From: a virus | DNA length: 48,054 bases | IMG/VR virus record: IMGVR_UViG_3300030060_001982 | Span: 1 to 48,054 of that record | Direction: 5' to 3' (one strand) | Shown here: positions 18,478-26,853 of the stretch, piece after piece | Numbering within the stretch: position 1 is the stretch's first letter | Layout of the letters: every line of letters begins with the position of its first letter | Notes under the pieces: generated by a model | Seen by the model: only the letters and a program-made list of their open reading frames with translations | Databases searched by the model: none | What the model was told of the DNA's origin: nothing | Translations under genes and position numbers: made by a program

Positions 18478-18905
18478 AGCGTTCTTATGTCCTTCGGTGG
18501 GTACATATCAAATATCTCTGAGGTCTCATCTCGCATGGCATTCATAAGTTTAGGAGATCTCTTCTCCATGTCATGCAGCACATCCGTCCAGTTGCCTATG
18601 AAGAAACATACCAAAGCACCTCTATCTAACAAAGATTTCATATAGTTTAAATCCTCTCTAAACATCTGCATCTTCTCTTCAAACTGCATGTCTGACCAGA
18701 ACCCTGTGTACATGCTGCCGTACTTTTCGTCTACCATAACGTAAGATTTTCTAATACGTATTGGTACACCCTTGCTGTTGGTTCGCACCTCTCTTACTAT
18801 ATCTGGGCCTGCTATTCTATCTTCTGATTCTGGATAGGCAAAATGTACTTTATCATTCATAAATATATCACTGCGATTGATGTTAGTTTGAAAATACAAA
18901 GCCAT
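18474..18905 (-). CDS. unknown protein of the replication operon
   Basis: 143 aa. Mixed alpha/beta; it contains DEKYGSMYTGFWSDMQFEEK, a hydrophobic strand LVCFFIGNWTDVLHDMEKRS and a C-terminal DMYPPKD. No motif could be assigned. It lies between the exonuclease and endonuclease I genes, separated from a 23-aa membrane micropeptide by no spacer. A replication or recombination accessory role is only a guess from position. Confidence 0.55.
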   Translation of the reverse strand: MALYFQTNINRSDIFMNDKVHFAYPESEDRIAGPDIVREVRTNSKGVPIRIRKSYVMVDEKYGSMYTGFWSDMQFEEKMQMFREDLNYMKSLLDRGALVCFFIGNWTDVLHDMEKRSPKLMNAMRDETSEIFDMYPPKDIRTL

Positions 18906-18977
18906 TTATATCATGTCCAATGCGTTTGCAATTAATAAAACACATATAAATAATACAATAATATCAAGCATGTGCAT
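18906..18977 (-). CDS. 23-aa membrane micropeptide
   Basis: A short frame of 23 codons plus stop, reading MHMLDIIVLFICVLLIANAL and ending DMI. It has a good AGGGAG ribosome binding site 4 nt before the ATG, its ATG overlaps the exonuclease stop as TAATG, and its own TAA touches the next ATG. The peptide is a single hydrophobic helix with almost no flanking charge. Exact packing in the operon supports translation. Function unknown; small phage membrane peptides may affect membrane potential, lysis timing or superinfection. Confidence 0.6.
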   Translation of the reverse strand: MHMLDIIVLFICVLLIANALDMI

Positions 18978-19861
18978 TATATCTCCCTTCTTGTAAGTTT
19001 ACTATACCAAACAGTCTTTGGATACTTTGCTGTAGAGCCTACTTTTTTATGCATAATAGCATCGGGCCAGCATTTTCTTTTAAAATCACAGAAACCACAG
19101 ATGCTGGGCAGTAATCTGTTCCCTGTTTTCTTTTCTTGTTTATATTCATCTTTGTATGTCTCTGCTGTATCTGAAAAACAGCGTTTGAACTTCTCACCAG
19201 ATACCAGAGAATTTAAATTCTTACGTGCAAGCTGTAGAAACTCTTTCCTATCTTCATCCTGTACAACCGGTGCTTCACAGACAGTCCACTCACCACTTGC
19301 TTTGTTTATAACTATCCACCCACCAAATTCCTTACCTACAGATTCGCTGTACAGATAACCTTGTGTAATATAACCAAATACATCATCACTTTTAATTTTC
19401 TTATATCCTCCCATCTCACCGAACTTATGATCAAAAGCATACGGACTTGCTGATTTAATGTCCCACACTTTCCCATCAATAATTATATCTAACGTACCAT
19501 TCACTTGATTCTTACCAAGTTTTAATTTTACACGTTTCTGTTCTTCTTCTACATTTACGCCTGCCGATTTCAGAATCAGGATTGAGATAGCCTCAACAAG
19601 ATCACCGAATATAAATCTAAGAATAGCATTATATTCAATGGCCTTCTCAACACCATCTCTTTCCATTTTCTGTTGGCAAAGTGGACGACCTAAAGAGGAC
19701 ATGCGAGGCCTCCATTCATCAGAGGAAGGATTGAATTGCTTATGAATGGAAGCTACACACGCCTCTTTAAACTCGTCTACAAGTTTAGGGTCTAACTCTA
19801 CACCCTCTTTCGAGACCTTACTGAGAAAACCCTGTACTTTTTGAATGATTGCACTATTCAT
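18977..19861 (-). CDS. PD-(D/E)XK exonuclease with Cas4/AddB-type iron-sulfur cysteines
   Basis: 294 aa. The nuclease core is visible as GTLDIIIDGKVWDIKSAS (D125, D134-x-K136) followed by FGYITQGYLYSES, the QxxxY-type helix of RecB/Cas4 nucleases. Four Cys suited for a 4Fe-4S cluster are placed as in Cas4: C62 (RPLCQQKM) and C255-x2-C258-x5-C264. Known relatives degrade DNA ends 5' to 3'. In this position it probably does the work of T7 gp6 exonuclease: host DNA degradation, primer removal and recombination. Confidence 0.85.
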   Translation of the reverse strand: MNSAIIQKVQGFLSKVSKEGVELDPKLVDEFKEACVASIHKQFNPSSDEWRPRMSSLGRPLCQQKMERDGVEKAIEYNAILRFIFGDLVEAISILILKSAGVNVEEEQKRVKLKLGKNQVNGTLDIIIDGKVWDIKSASPYAFDHKFGEMGGYKKIKSDDVFGYITQGYLYSESVGKEFGGWIVINKASGEWTVCEAPVVQDEDRKEFLQLARKNLNSLVSGEKFKRCFSDTAETYKDEYKQEKKTGNRLLPSICGFCDFKRKCWPDAIMHKKVGSTAKYPKTVWYSKLTRREI

Positions 19862-20681
19862 TTACAACTGTGTCGAAGCTCTCTTTATCACCACGAGCTT
19901 CTTCATGTTTTTTCATGATTGACTCGTTGTAACCCTTCACAGTTTCCATAAATTCATGCATTAACTTATCATCCTCTTCAGTCCAATCAGCTATCTGCCC
20001 ACGTGGCGTTAGCTCTGCTTGAAAATAGATGTTCCCACCTTTCTTTTTTCGTACAGAAGACAGCCCGATAGTCGTCAACCACATAGGTTGTTTTTGTTTA
20101 TGCAGGCTTTTTAGACAGTCGCTTGCCGGAACGAAGTTCGCACCCTTAGCGTACCACACGCTAGGAATATCTTTCTTCTCTACAGCCTTGCCCTTCTTAT
20201 CTTTCGCCCCTTCAAGAGTAACAAGTCCATAGATATTCTGGTTGCACTTTACACTTTTCTGTAACACCCACTCAGGGCTGTCCTTTGGTAAAGACTCCAG
20301 TTCATTCGCATCTAAACGACCACACTTTAATCCTCCTTCAGTATCGTAAAACTCACTGTTGAAAGACGGTGCCTGTACAGTCATAGATGTGAAAGCACCT
20401 TCTTCATTATCCCAAACTGAATATGAGTACGTTCTCATAAACGGTCTGATCGTTGCTTTCTCACCGTAGAATATACCATCGTCTGTAATCAAAGAAAAAT
20501 GTCCACGAGGCAGGGCATTTCCCTCTTCATCTTCAGATGCGTGATTTATTGATAGTCGTGCCAAACCTTTACTTGTAGTTGGCATGTCTGCTGCCTGTCC
20601 AGTCAACTTCATCATGTCGTCTATAGATGCCGTTGATATCTTTTCAGGCAAGTTGGTCTCCATCGTCATAGTTTCGGTCAT
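19854..20681 (-). CDS. putative ssDNA-binding protein
   Basis: 275 aa. It lies between DNA polymerase and the exonuclease, the usual place for a single-stranded DNA-binding protein in HMO-2011-like and T7-like genomes. Strand-rich segments with aromatic residues (EKATIRPFMRTYSYSVWDNE, GNIYFQAELTPRGQIADW) would suit an OB fold, and the C-terminus is acidic. No certain motif is seen, so the call rests mainly on position and general composition. It starts in the ATGA overlap with the polymerase stop. Confidence 0.5.
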   Translation of the reverse strand: MTETMTMETNLPEKISTASIDDMMKLTGQAADMPTTSKGLARLSINHASEDEEGNALPRGHFSLITDDGIFYGEKATIRPFMRTYSYSVWDNEEGAFTSMTVQAPSFNSEFYDTEGGLKCGRLDANELESLPKDSPEWVLQKSVKCNQNIYGLVTLEGAKDKKGKAVEKKDIPSVWYAKGANFVPASDCLKSLHKQKQPMWLTTIGLSSVRKKKGGNIYFQAELTPRGQIADWTEEDDKLMHEFMETVKGYNESIMKKHEEARGDKESFDTVVNE

Positions 20682-22729
20682 ATTTGTAATACTCCTTTCT
20701 GGTCTAACCAGTTATAACCAATTTTCAATTCGATTCCAATAGGCATATCATACTCTATGTCATACCTTCGTATACATTCAGACTTTATTGATAGCATTGC
20801 TGTCTTTAGTGCTTCTATCGCTAACTCCTTTTCGGAGGGATAGACATCAAGTACGATGGAATCATGTACTGTATTACAAATAATAGACTGCATAGTATTC
20901 TTTGTCAACATCTTTTTTAAATAAACTAATGCAATAGGTAGCAAATCCGCTGTGGCAAAGCCTTGCACAGGATAATTTTTTATTGAAGTTGAGTTGGTAA
21001 CACCACCATGACGTAATCTATATGTGTTTTCAAATGCAAAATGTCGTCCATTTGGTAAAGTAATTTGTTGTTCAGTCACAGCCTCGTTACACAAGTCTTC
21101 ATGCCACTTGGTTACTCCTTTATACTTATCTTTAAATGCTCTATAGTATTGCACTTGTTTTGGTGTACCCATCAGCCCTCCATACAAGGGTTTAAACGTG
21201 TCAGCTTTGGCATCCTGTCTAGACACTCCAAGTATGGATGCTGTATAGGCATGCACATCAACATCATTCTTTACATCTTCATATACCTTCTGATCCTTTG
21301 CTAAAAATCCTGCCACCCTAAACTCAAGCTGTGAGTAATCACCCTCTAAAATATAACCACCTTGCCATCTACTCACTACAACTTTACGAACAGGAAACGT
21401 ACCACCTCTAGGCATATTTTGAAAGTTTGGATTTCTAGAGGACAGCCTGCCTGTTGATGTGACACACTGCATGTACTGTGGATGTATCTTATCCTTTTTA
21501 TCCAATCCTTTTTCTATCCCGTCAATGAAAGTTTTCAAGTATGTTTTGATAGCATTATACCGACTATAGGATTCTATGAAAATTTTTTGTTGGGAATTTG
21601 CGGATGAAACCAGTTTGTCAATCATGTGCTTATCCGTCTTAAATCCATGCACTGTAATATCATCTACACTGTTGATGTTCATCTTAAATCCAGCTATGTC
21701 TTTCTGTCTTATGTATACTACGCCTTTGCCTCTACAGGCTTTACATATTCTTTTCTGTTTACCAATAGTTCCGTCTTTCTTCATAGCATAGAAATATCCA
21801 GAGCCACCACATTTGTAACAGGATTCCATTTTAGTCTTGTACAGCAATCGTGTCTGTCTAGCTAAGGCCTGTGATAGGACAGCAGAAGTCATTCTCTTCG
21901 GTCTCTTTTTACGCCTGCTGTTTCCTCGATCTTCATAGCCAAGATTAAATATCATAGCCCATCTTTTTTTATCTATGACCTCTCGTGAAAATATCACTCG
22001 TGATCTATCTTCACTGCTATCCAGATTAATTTCTGTATCACCCATCACACGTTTAACTTCGCTAGTTAAGAATGATTCTAATCTTTTAATTTCTGCTGTA
22101 TACTCTTCTTTAATAGATAATAGATTCTGTCTACTAATCTGTATACCAGCAAGCTCCATATCTGTAAGTAAGTCACACATCTCATTTGACAATTCTAATG
22201 TTGCCTTCAGTCTGTCAGGCATATTGTCAAGCTGTGCTTCATACAACTCTTTGGTAACTTGCACATCTGCTTCACCGTATTCTTTTACAATAGGCCATGG
22301 TATTCTCTCAAAAGATATTTTATCCTGTAGATACTTTTCTGTCAGGTCAGTTTTTTTCGGTGATAGTGCATATCTCTCACAACATTTCTTCAATGACAGT
22401 GGCACCTTACTACCACCGTTTATTAAATACTCAGCTATCATAGTGTCGTACACATCTCCTGTATAGGTAAACCCACAGGCACGCAACCATTTTAAATCAA
22501 ACTTAATATTATGTCCTACTAATAATTTAGTCATGTTAAGCACAGCCTGTAATTGTCGTTTTGCACTCTCAGTCGGTGGTCTATCTTTATGATAGAAACA
22601 TAAGTAATCTTTATTACCTTCACAATCATAACCTACAGACACCAACATGTTTCCTGTGTGTGGATCAGCGTCTGTCTTCTTATCTGCCAACACTTGAAAT
22701 GTTGTCTCTACATCTAATACTGTAATCAT
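20678..22729 (-). CDS. polA: family A DNA polymerase with 3'-5' exonuclease and inserted DnaJ-like zinc module
   Basis: 683 aa from the ATG at 22729, which overlaps the helicase stop as ATGA and has GAGG upstream; a longer frame starts at 22783. Exonuclease motifs: D6-x-E8, N74/D78, Y151/D155. Polymerase motif A GDYSQLEFR (D464), motif B R504-x3-K508-x3-F512 then KPLYGG, motif C VHDS (H622, D623). The O-helix position equal to E. coli Phe762 is Phe. Between the two parts lie CxxCxGxG at 304-311 and again at 329-336, a DnaJ-type zinc pair. Known: this fusion is a hallmark of HMO-2011. It replicates the phage genome with the adjacent helicase and primase. Confidence 0.93.
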   Translation of the reverse strand: MITVLDVETTFQVLADKKTDADPHTGNMLVSVGYDCEGNKDYLCFYHKDRPPTESAKRQLQAVLNMTKLLVGHNIKFDLKWLRACGFTYTGDVYDTMIAEYLINGGSKVPLSLKKCCERYALSPKKTDLTEKYLQDKISFERIPWPIVKEYGEADVQVTKELYEAQLDNMPDRLKATLELSNEMCDLLTDMELAGIQISRQNLLSIKEEYTAEIKRLESFLTSEVKRVMGDTEINLDSSEDRSRVIFSREVIDKKRWAMIFNLGYEDRGNSRRKKRPKRMTSAVLSQALARQTRLLYKTKMESCYKCGGSGYFYAMKKDGTIGKQKRICKACRGKGVVYIRQKDIAGFKMNINSVDDITVHGFKTDKHMIDKLVSSANSQQKIFIESYSRYNAIKTYLKTFIDGIEKGLDKKDKIHPQYMQCVTSTGRLSSRNPNFQNMPRGGTFPVRKVVVSRWQGGYILEGDYSQLEFRVAGFLAKDQKVYEDVKNDVDVHAYTASILGVSRQDAKADTFKPLYGGLMGTPKQVQYYRAFKDKYKGVTKWHEDLCNEAVTEQQITLPNGRHFAFENTYRLRHGGVTNSTSIKNYPVQGFATADLLPIALVYLKKMLTKNTMQSIICNTVHDSIVLDVYPSEKELAIEALKTAMLSIKSECIRRYDIEYDMPIGIELKIGYNWLDQKGVLQI

Positions 22730-23934
22730 GGGATGTACCTCGCTTTCTTGATATCTATTCTGCAAGTGACTACCCCATGCCATCCTGTCAGTTTATTTTT
22801 ACTAACACACAAATGTCGTATGTAGTCTTCTTCGTCTCCAAAATTCTTGCCTATACCTATGATAATGTCAGCCTCAGCAGCCTTGCCTGTACGGGAGTTT
22901 TCTAACATGCCAAAGTCAATCTCCTGTCTATTGTGTGCTTCATAACTAGCTTGTGACACAGCCCATATCATACAGTCTCTTCTTTTTGCAATAGCTCTTG
23001 ATGTTTCATAGATAGCTCTCAGTTTTTCATCAACTCTAGCATAGCTGTCATTGATACTTACTTTGTCAAGTTGGTCTACAAAAACAATGTCAGGCTTGTG
23101 TGTCTCTACAAACTTATCAATCTCTGAAATAGATATTTGCCTTCCTTCTAATAAAAGCAAATTAGGTTTTATTTTGTCAATGTAAACCTCATCTGCACTC
23201 TTAACATCTTCTCGTAACTCATTGACTGTTTTGCCTAAATAGGAACAAAAGATTCTACCCTTTACCATTCTTCCCGGTTCTTCATTTGCAAAGTACGCCA
23301 CCTTATACCCTTGTTTGATATACTCAGACACTAAGTATGTACAGAAAGTTGTCTTGCCTGTTTCTGGTCTAGCAAAGATAATACCTAAATTGCCTCTGCC
23401 CACGCCATTGATTTTGTCACGAAGTGGTTGCAGTGCGAATTGAAAGTCAAACCCTCTGTCACAGCTTTCTAAATATTGGGATACATTGTCATCAACCTTT
23501 ACAAAATTACTGTCATCTGTAGGCTGTTTGTCAATTAATTTGTCAACTAAGTTTTGCAGCCCAGCATAGTCACCATTATGACCTAACCAAATGTCAGTGG
23601 CTTTTGATCCTATCTCATGTGCTTGGTTTCTTCTCCAGAAATTTATCACCAAATCTTTTGCTAAATCTGAATTGCCTGTATAGTTTTTTAAATCTCTTAT
23701 TACTTCTTCTATCATATCACGGCTACTATCTGGCATAGCAGGGAACTTGTCTCTATGTAGATTAACAAGTTCCTCTACAGTTAAATCGCTGTCATACTTT
23801 ATGTGAGCATGAGCAATAGTATCGAATATAGTACCCACTCCATTGGCAAACATCTCCTTTCCTATAATATCATTTACTTCCTGATAGAAGTCTCGCTTTA
23901 AACAGTGTGCTAGTAATTGTCTTTCTATTGTCAT
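22726..23934 (-). CDS. replicative DNA helicase, DnaB/RecA-fold type
   Basis: 402 aa. N-terminal helical domain (1-150) followed by a RecA-like motor: Walker A ARPETGKT at 188-195, Walker B IVFVDQLD at 283-290, and a later AVSQASYEAHNR sensor region. It unwinds the fork 5' to 3' as a hexameric ring. In T7 the equivalent motor is fused to primase in gp4; here primase is a separate upstream gene joined by a 4-nt ATGA overlap, which suggests coupled synthesis and a two-protein primosome. Confidence 0.9.
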   Translation of the reverse strand: MTIERQLLAHCLKRDFYQEVNDIIGKEMFANGVGTIFDTIAHAHIKYDSDLTVEELVNLHRDKFPAMPDSSRDMIEEVIRDLKNYTGNSDLAKDLVINFWRRNQAHEIGSKATDIWLGHNGDYAGLQNLVDKLIDKQPTDDSNFVKVDDNVSQYLESCDRGFDFQFALQPLRDKINGVGRGNLGIIFARPETGKTTFCTYLVSEYIKQGYKVAYFANEEPGRMVKGRIFCSYLGKTVNELREDVKSADEVYIDKIKPNLLLLEGRQISISEIDKFVETHKPDIVFVDQLDKVSINDSYARVDEKLRAIYETSRAIAKRRDCMIWAVSQASYEAHNRQEIDFGMLENSRTGKAAEADIIIGIGKNFGDEEDYIRHLCVSKNKLTGWHGVVTCRIDIKKARYIP

Positions 23935-24716
23935 GAACTATACACTCTGAATTTCTCGTTAATTTTGTGAATGTCCCATGTCTTGATGTCTGTCTCTATA
24001 AAAAGATTATGTACAGACATATGTGCAAACAACTCTTTAGCAATGGTCAGTGACTTTTGACTTGCATCTTTGTCAAGAGCAACGATTGCTGTTTTAAATT
24101 TCTTGATGTAGTTTATATAATTGTCAACTAAGTTTGTCCCCATTAGTGCTACACCAACCACACCCGCTTGTGTTACTGCACAGGCAGATGCACAATCCTC
24201 TACAATCACACAAGTGTCAGCTTTATTGTTAGTGACAAACGGCACACGACTAGCACAGTATCGCTTCCACTTTGGTTTGCGATTTGTCAGCGACCTACCC
24301 ACAGCATCAACCAAAACATTGTCATCATCATACACTAAAAATACAACCCTGTTCTCTCTAACATCATGTTCTAGATTCGCCAACTTTTGGGAGTAAGCAT
24401 GATAGATATTATTATCTTTTATATACTGTACAGCCTTTTGTGACCTAGACACAGGCACGAAATACTGTCTGTACATACTTAAATCTAATCTTTTTTTCTG
24501 TTGCTGTAGACGATTAGGTGATAATAGTCCATGCTTAATTTTACCACTGATCCCACAATCAGCGTAAAAACAATTATAAACCACACTGCCACCCACATTA
24601 GTAGCAGAGAAACTATTTTTATGACCACAGACAGGACAGTCACTACGAAGTGTAACACCCTCCTGTACAGCCATTGCATCCACATAAGCATTTATATTTA
24701 CTCCTTTATGTTTCAT
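23931..24716 (-). CDS. DNA primase with zinc finger and TOPRIM domain
   Basis: 261 aa. N-terminal zinc finger C27PVC30 ... C49FYADC54, typical of template recognition in T7/DnaG-type primases. TOPRIM catalytic residues: E173 in CVIVEDCASA and D215-x-D217 in AIVALDKDAS. It makes RNA primers for lagging-strand synthesis. The order primase, helicase, polymerase with 4-nt overlaps is that of a replisome operon. T7-type primases recognise short sites ending in GTC, which may matter for the TTGTCA bias described in this window. Confidence 0.9.
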   Translation of the reverse strand: MKHKGVNINAYVDAMAVQEGVTLRSDCPVCGHKNSFSATNVGGSVVYNCFYADCGISGKIKHGLLSPNRLQQQKKRLDLSMYRQYFVPVSRSQKAVQYIKDNNIYHAYSQKLANLEHDVRENRVVFLVYDDDNVLVDAVGRSLTNRKPKWKRYCASRVPFVTNNKADTCVIVEDCASACAVTQAGVVGVALMGTNLVDNYINYIKKFKTAIVALDKDASQKSLTIAKELFAHMSVHNLFIETDIKTWDIHKINEKFRVYSS

Positions 24717-24850
24717 ATGTTTACCAAAAACAATATTAGACTGATAACTAGCAGTACAGGAAAAATATGATTAGTCCATGTTTTTACCTTTTTTGTTTTC
24801 TTAAACCACTTACCTGTCGCTTTTAATCTTCTGTCTCTCGCTTTGTTCAT
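24713..24850 (-). CDS. 45-aa single-pass membrane protein, hidden between zinc-ribbon and primase genes
   Basis: The frame begins with MNKARDRRLKATGKWFKKTK and ends in a hydrophobic segment (IFPVLLVISLILFLVNI). It starts 41 nt inside the 3' end of the zinc-ribbon gene in another frame and its TGA overlaps the primase ATG as ATGA. That fills an otherwise unexplained 93-nt gap. A strongly basic N-terminus followed by one membrane helix suggests an N-in orientation. The coupling to primase hints at a membrane link for the replisome, which is an inference. The ribosome binding site (AGAGAGAAGG) sits close to the ATG. Confidence 0.55.
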   Translation of the reverse strand: MNKARDRRLKATGKWFKKTKKVKTWTNHIFPVLLVISLILFLVNI

Positions 24851-24995
24851 CCTTCTCTCTCTTACCCCAATATACTAAATGAAACGCCTCACACTTTGGA
24901 CAAGTCAAATTTGTCACTATCTCATGCTCTTCGTCATCTTCACAATCATGATCTCCACCCCAGATTAATTCTGTATGGCAATTATAACACTTCAC
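24810..24995 (-). CDS. small zinc-ribbon protein
   Basis: 61 aa. Two CxxC pairs (CYNC at the N-terminus and CPKC at about residue 32) with an acidic loop (DHDCEDDEEHE) between them form a zinc-ribbon-like pattern. The C-terminus is highly charged. The start overlaps the methylase stop by 4 nt. It may be a nucleic-acid-binding or transcription-associated protein; nothing more specific is visible. Confidence 0.6.
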   Translation of the reverse strand: MKCYNCHTELIWGGDHDCEDDEEHEIVTNLTCPKCEAFHLVYWGKREKDEQSERQKIKSDR

Positions 24996-25414
24996 TTGTC
25001 ACCTTTAAATATCACAACAGCAGACGGAAACGGTGCTGTACCCTTGTTTGAAAAACTTAATCTACCTCTTAAAAACCTAACTTCTCCCTTGAAACAGTAA
25101 TCATGCCAATACGCTGTATCTGTCCTAGCTGGTATTAAGCACACCACTGTCGCACCTCTTTTACTTTCTGTATAGGCTTTTTTTATCCAGTCTTTGATTT
25201 CTCTACCATACGGAGGATTCATAAATACAGTATCACCAGACCAATCCTGTTCTAATCCATTATCTAATACTGTATAGAATTTCTTGCACAAAGCAGATAA
25301 CTCTGTACAGCAAGGATCTAGTGTAAAATTAAACTCTTTGTCCAACTTATCAAACAAGTCTTTTGGTGTGTACCACTCGTTGCTGTTGCTAGAGAATAAA
25401 CCTTTGTTAATCAT
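24992..25414 (-). CDS. Dam-like DNA N6-adenine methyltransferase
   Basis: 140 aa. The phage Dam family pattern is complete: EWYTP at 13-17, DPC at 33-35 and the catalytic NPPY at 66-69, followed by VVCLIPARTDTAYWHDYCF and a beta-rich end. It transfers a methyl group from S-adenosylmethionine to adenine N6. Phages use this to resist host restriction or to mark their own DNA. The short length is typical for this compact family (PF05869). It overlaps the upstream nuclease-like gene by 8 nt. Confidence 0.88.
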   Translation of the reverse strand: MINKGLFSSNSNEWYTPKDLFDKLDKEFNFTLDPCCTELSALCKKFYTVLDNGLEQDWSGDTVFMNPPYGREIKDWIKKAYTESKRGATVVCLIPARTDTAYWHDYCFKGEVRFLRGRLSFSNKGTAPFPSAVVIFKGDK

Positions 25415-25952
25415 CCATCCTGTCCAATTTTAATTTATAAATATCCTCATGCTTCACATCCACATGAAAAAACGGTTCTTTTAAATGTGGTGCGTCAACA
25501 TGCCGTGAGTTCTGTATAGTCTGTACAGGACTTTTCTCTAGTACATCATGTGGAATAAACCACCCTTGATCCAAATGCCTGTTCAATACTACAAATGTCA
25601 GCTGAAACGGTCTGACAAACTCTTGCATGTTATTATCCTGTGCAAACTCTTTTGCATTGTTTGTCTCGTGATAGAATTTGTCAATCAATCTTTGTTTACG
25701 CTGTGGTATCCTGACCTCCTTCCAATTGTCATTCCATACCTTACCCCATTGATTCTTAACTTCTACCTCCCAAAAACTTGCACAGCCAGAGTCTGCTATA
25801 GTCGACAAGTCCCATGAGAAGTTTTCCTTATCATCCGTAATCTTATGGTCTCTGCTGATTAGATACTTCTTCAGTACAGCCTTCGCTTTACCGTCATTTG
25901 CCATATAGGATAATCTGTTAAATCTACGGTTTTGATGTTTTCTTGTCAGCAT
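25407..25952 (-). CDS. putative PD-(D/E)XK nuclease-like protein
   Basis: 181 aa from the ATG at 25952, which has AGGAGAG 6 nt upstream; a TTG further upstream is too close to that site. The segment SWDLSTIADSGCASFWEVEVK carries an Asp (D48) and, 16 residues later, E64-x-K66, the usual spacing of a restriction-endonuclease-like active site, and QRKQRLIDKF follows. No exact family is recognised. It sits directly upstream of and overlaps the Dam-like methylase. It could be a recycling nuclease or half of a small restriction-modification pair. Confidence 0.45.
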   Translation of the reverse strand: MLTRKHQNRRFNRLSYMANDGKAKAVLKKYLISRDHKITDDKENFSWDLSTIADSGCASFWEVEVKNQWGKVWNDNWKEVRIPQRKQRLIDKFYHETNNAKEFAQDNNMQEFVRPFQLTFVVLNRHLDQGWFIPHDVLEKSPVQTIQNSRHVDAPHLKEPFFHVDVKHEDIYKLKLDRMDD

Positions 25953-26139
25953 AGCCAACTCTCCTCAACATTGTGTCTATACCTTTATTCTCACCTTGCC
26001 TGTATGCAATCTTATAATAATCTTTAATCAATCCTAATTGAAACGCTGTCAATTGTGTGTCACCTAAAATGTCAATCAATCGCTGTTCGTAAAATGACTC
26101 GTCAAAATCAAGTGTTATTTTGTTCTTGTTCGTACTCAT
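25924..26139 (-). CDS. unknown small protein of the leftward early cluster
   Basis: 71 aa with a strong AGGAGG site before the ATG at 26139. Mostly helical (ESFYEQRLIDILGDTQLTAF, LIKDYYKIAYRQGENKG). It overlaps the nuclease-like gene at its 3' end by 29 nt and the upstream gene by 32 nt. No domain is recognised; small early phage proteins of this kind often bind host enzymes. Confidence 0.6.
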   Translation of the reverse strand: MSTNKNKITLDFDESFYEQRLIDILGDTQLTAFQLGLIKDYYKIAYRQGENKGIDTMLRRVGYADKKTSKP

Positions 26140-26512
26140 TCATAGCCTCCTGTTGTTTGTCGTACCATACTTCTTGCCAGAGTTCTCTAACTTGCTCCTC
26201 AAACTCATTCCAAAAGTAACCTAATGGTAAATACATCTTACCATTAATCATCTGTTGATCACAGTTTTGTAAAACTTCCTCTACAGTCTCACTTTCTAAA
26301 CACATGTCCTGTATCTTACGCCATGTCTTATCATCTTGTTCCTGTATATACTGTTTATACTTTCCCATTTTTATCCCTCCGTATTGTTTTACCTTTTCTT
26401 TTAATCTAAGATACTCATCAATATCTTTCTGTGCAGTATCTATTCTGTCTTGGCTGTACACAGTCAGTAAATTATTTACATGATGATATCGCTGTTCAAA
26501 TTTATTTGTCAT
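26108..26512 (-). CDS. unknown helical protein
   Basis: 134 aa, helical and charged, with Gln- and Glu-rich stretches (QDKTWR-type surface, ELWQEVWYDKQQEAMNEYEQ). The start ATGACAAATAAA lies behind GGAAGG. It overlaps the neighbours at both ends. No family is recognised. Confidence 0.6.
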   Translation of the reverse strand: MTNKFEQRYHHVNNLLTVYSQDRIDTAQKDIDEYLRLKEKVKQYGGIKMGKYKQYIQEQDDKTWRKIQDMCLESETVEEVLQNCDQQMINGKMYLPLGYFWNEFEEQVRELWQEVWYDKQQEAMNEYEQEQNNT

Positions 26513-26694
26513 TTGTCACCTTCCTCTAAAATATCTGCAATATAAAATTCTTGCTGTACAAAATCAAATGTATCTTTTGTCAACAATCGTTCCATTTTCT
26601 TCTTCACATCTGCCTCGCTTGTGCCTTCAGCAGTTCGCTTATAGTACGATACCTCTCTGGCATAAACAACATATTTCTTTTTCTGTACAGCCAT
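26509..26694 (-). CDS. unknown small protein, early leftward cluster
   Basis: 61 aa. Pattern: strand, helix, strand (KYVVYAREVSYYKRTAEG, ADVKKKMERLL, FDFVQQEFYIADILEEGD), a compact alpha/beta fold common in small phage proteins. It overlaps the downstream gene by 4 nt (ATGA). The ribosome binding site is weak, so it may rely on read-through from the upstream 50-aa gene. Confidence 0.6.
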   Translation of the reverse strand: MAVQKKKYVVYAREVSYYKRTAEGTSEADVKKKMERLLTKDTFDFVQQEFYIADILEEGDK

Positions 26695-26700
26695 TGTTTG

Positions 26701-26853
26701 TCAATCTGGATTGTTTACAAAATTGATAAATTTAAACTCTATATCCTTCAGCTTGTAAGCATAATCTACTATCTCTTCATGACTATTTCTTTCAGTAGCA
26801 TTTATACCTACTAATGCTTCACATAGTTCTTCATACTTTTCTTTGTCACTCAT
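26701..26853 (-). CDS. 50-aa unknown protein
   Basis: Reads MSDKEKYEELCEALVGINAT then a helical remainder ending FVNNPD. The ATG at 26853 has AGGAG 7 nt upstream, and an alternative in-frame ATG at 26859 is too close to that site. It overlaps the upstream 49-aa gene by 8 nt and ends 6 nt before the next ATG. The tight packing supports it as a true gene. Function unknown. Confidence 0.6.
   Translation of the reverse strand: MSDKEKYEELCEALVGINATERNSHEEIVDYAYKLKDIEFKFINFVNNPD

Noticed and set aside
22730-22783. Eighteen-residue N-terminal extension of the DNA polymerase
   Set aside because: The extension lies inside the helicase gene; the ATG at 22729 overlaps the helicase stop as ATGA and begins just before the exonuclease motif, as the other replisome genes do.
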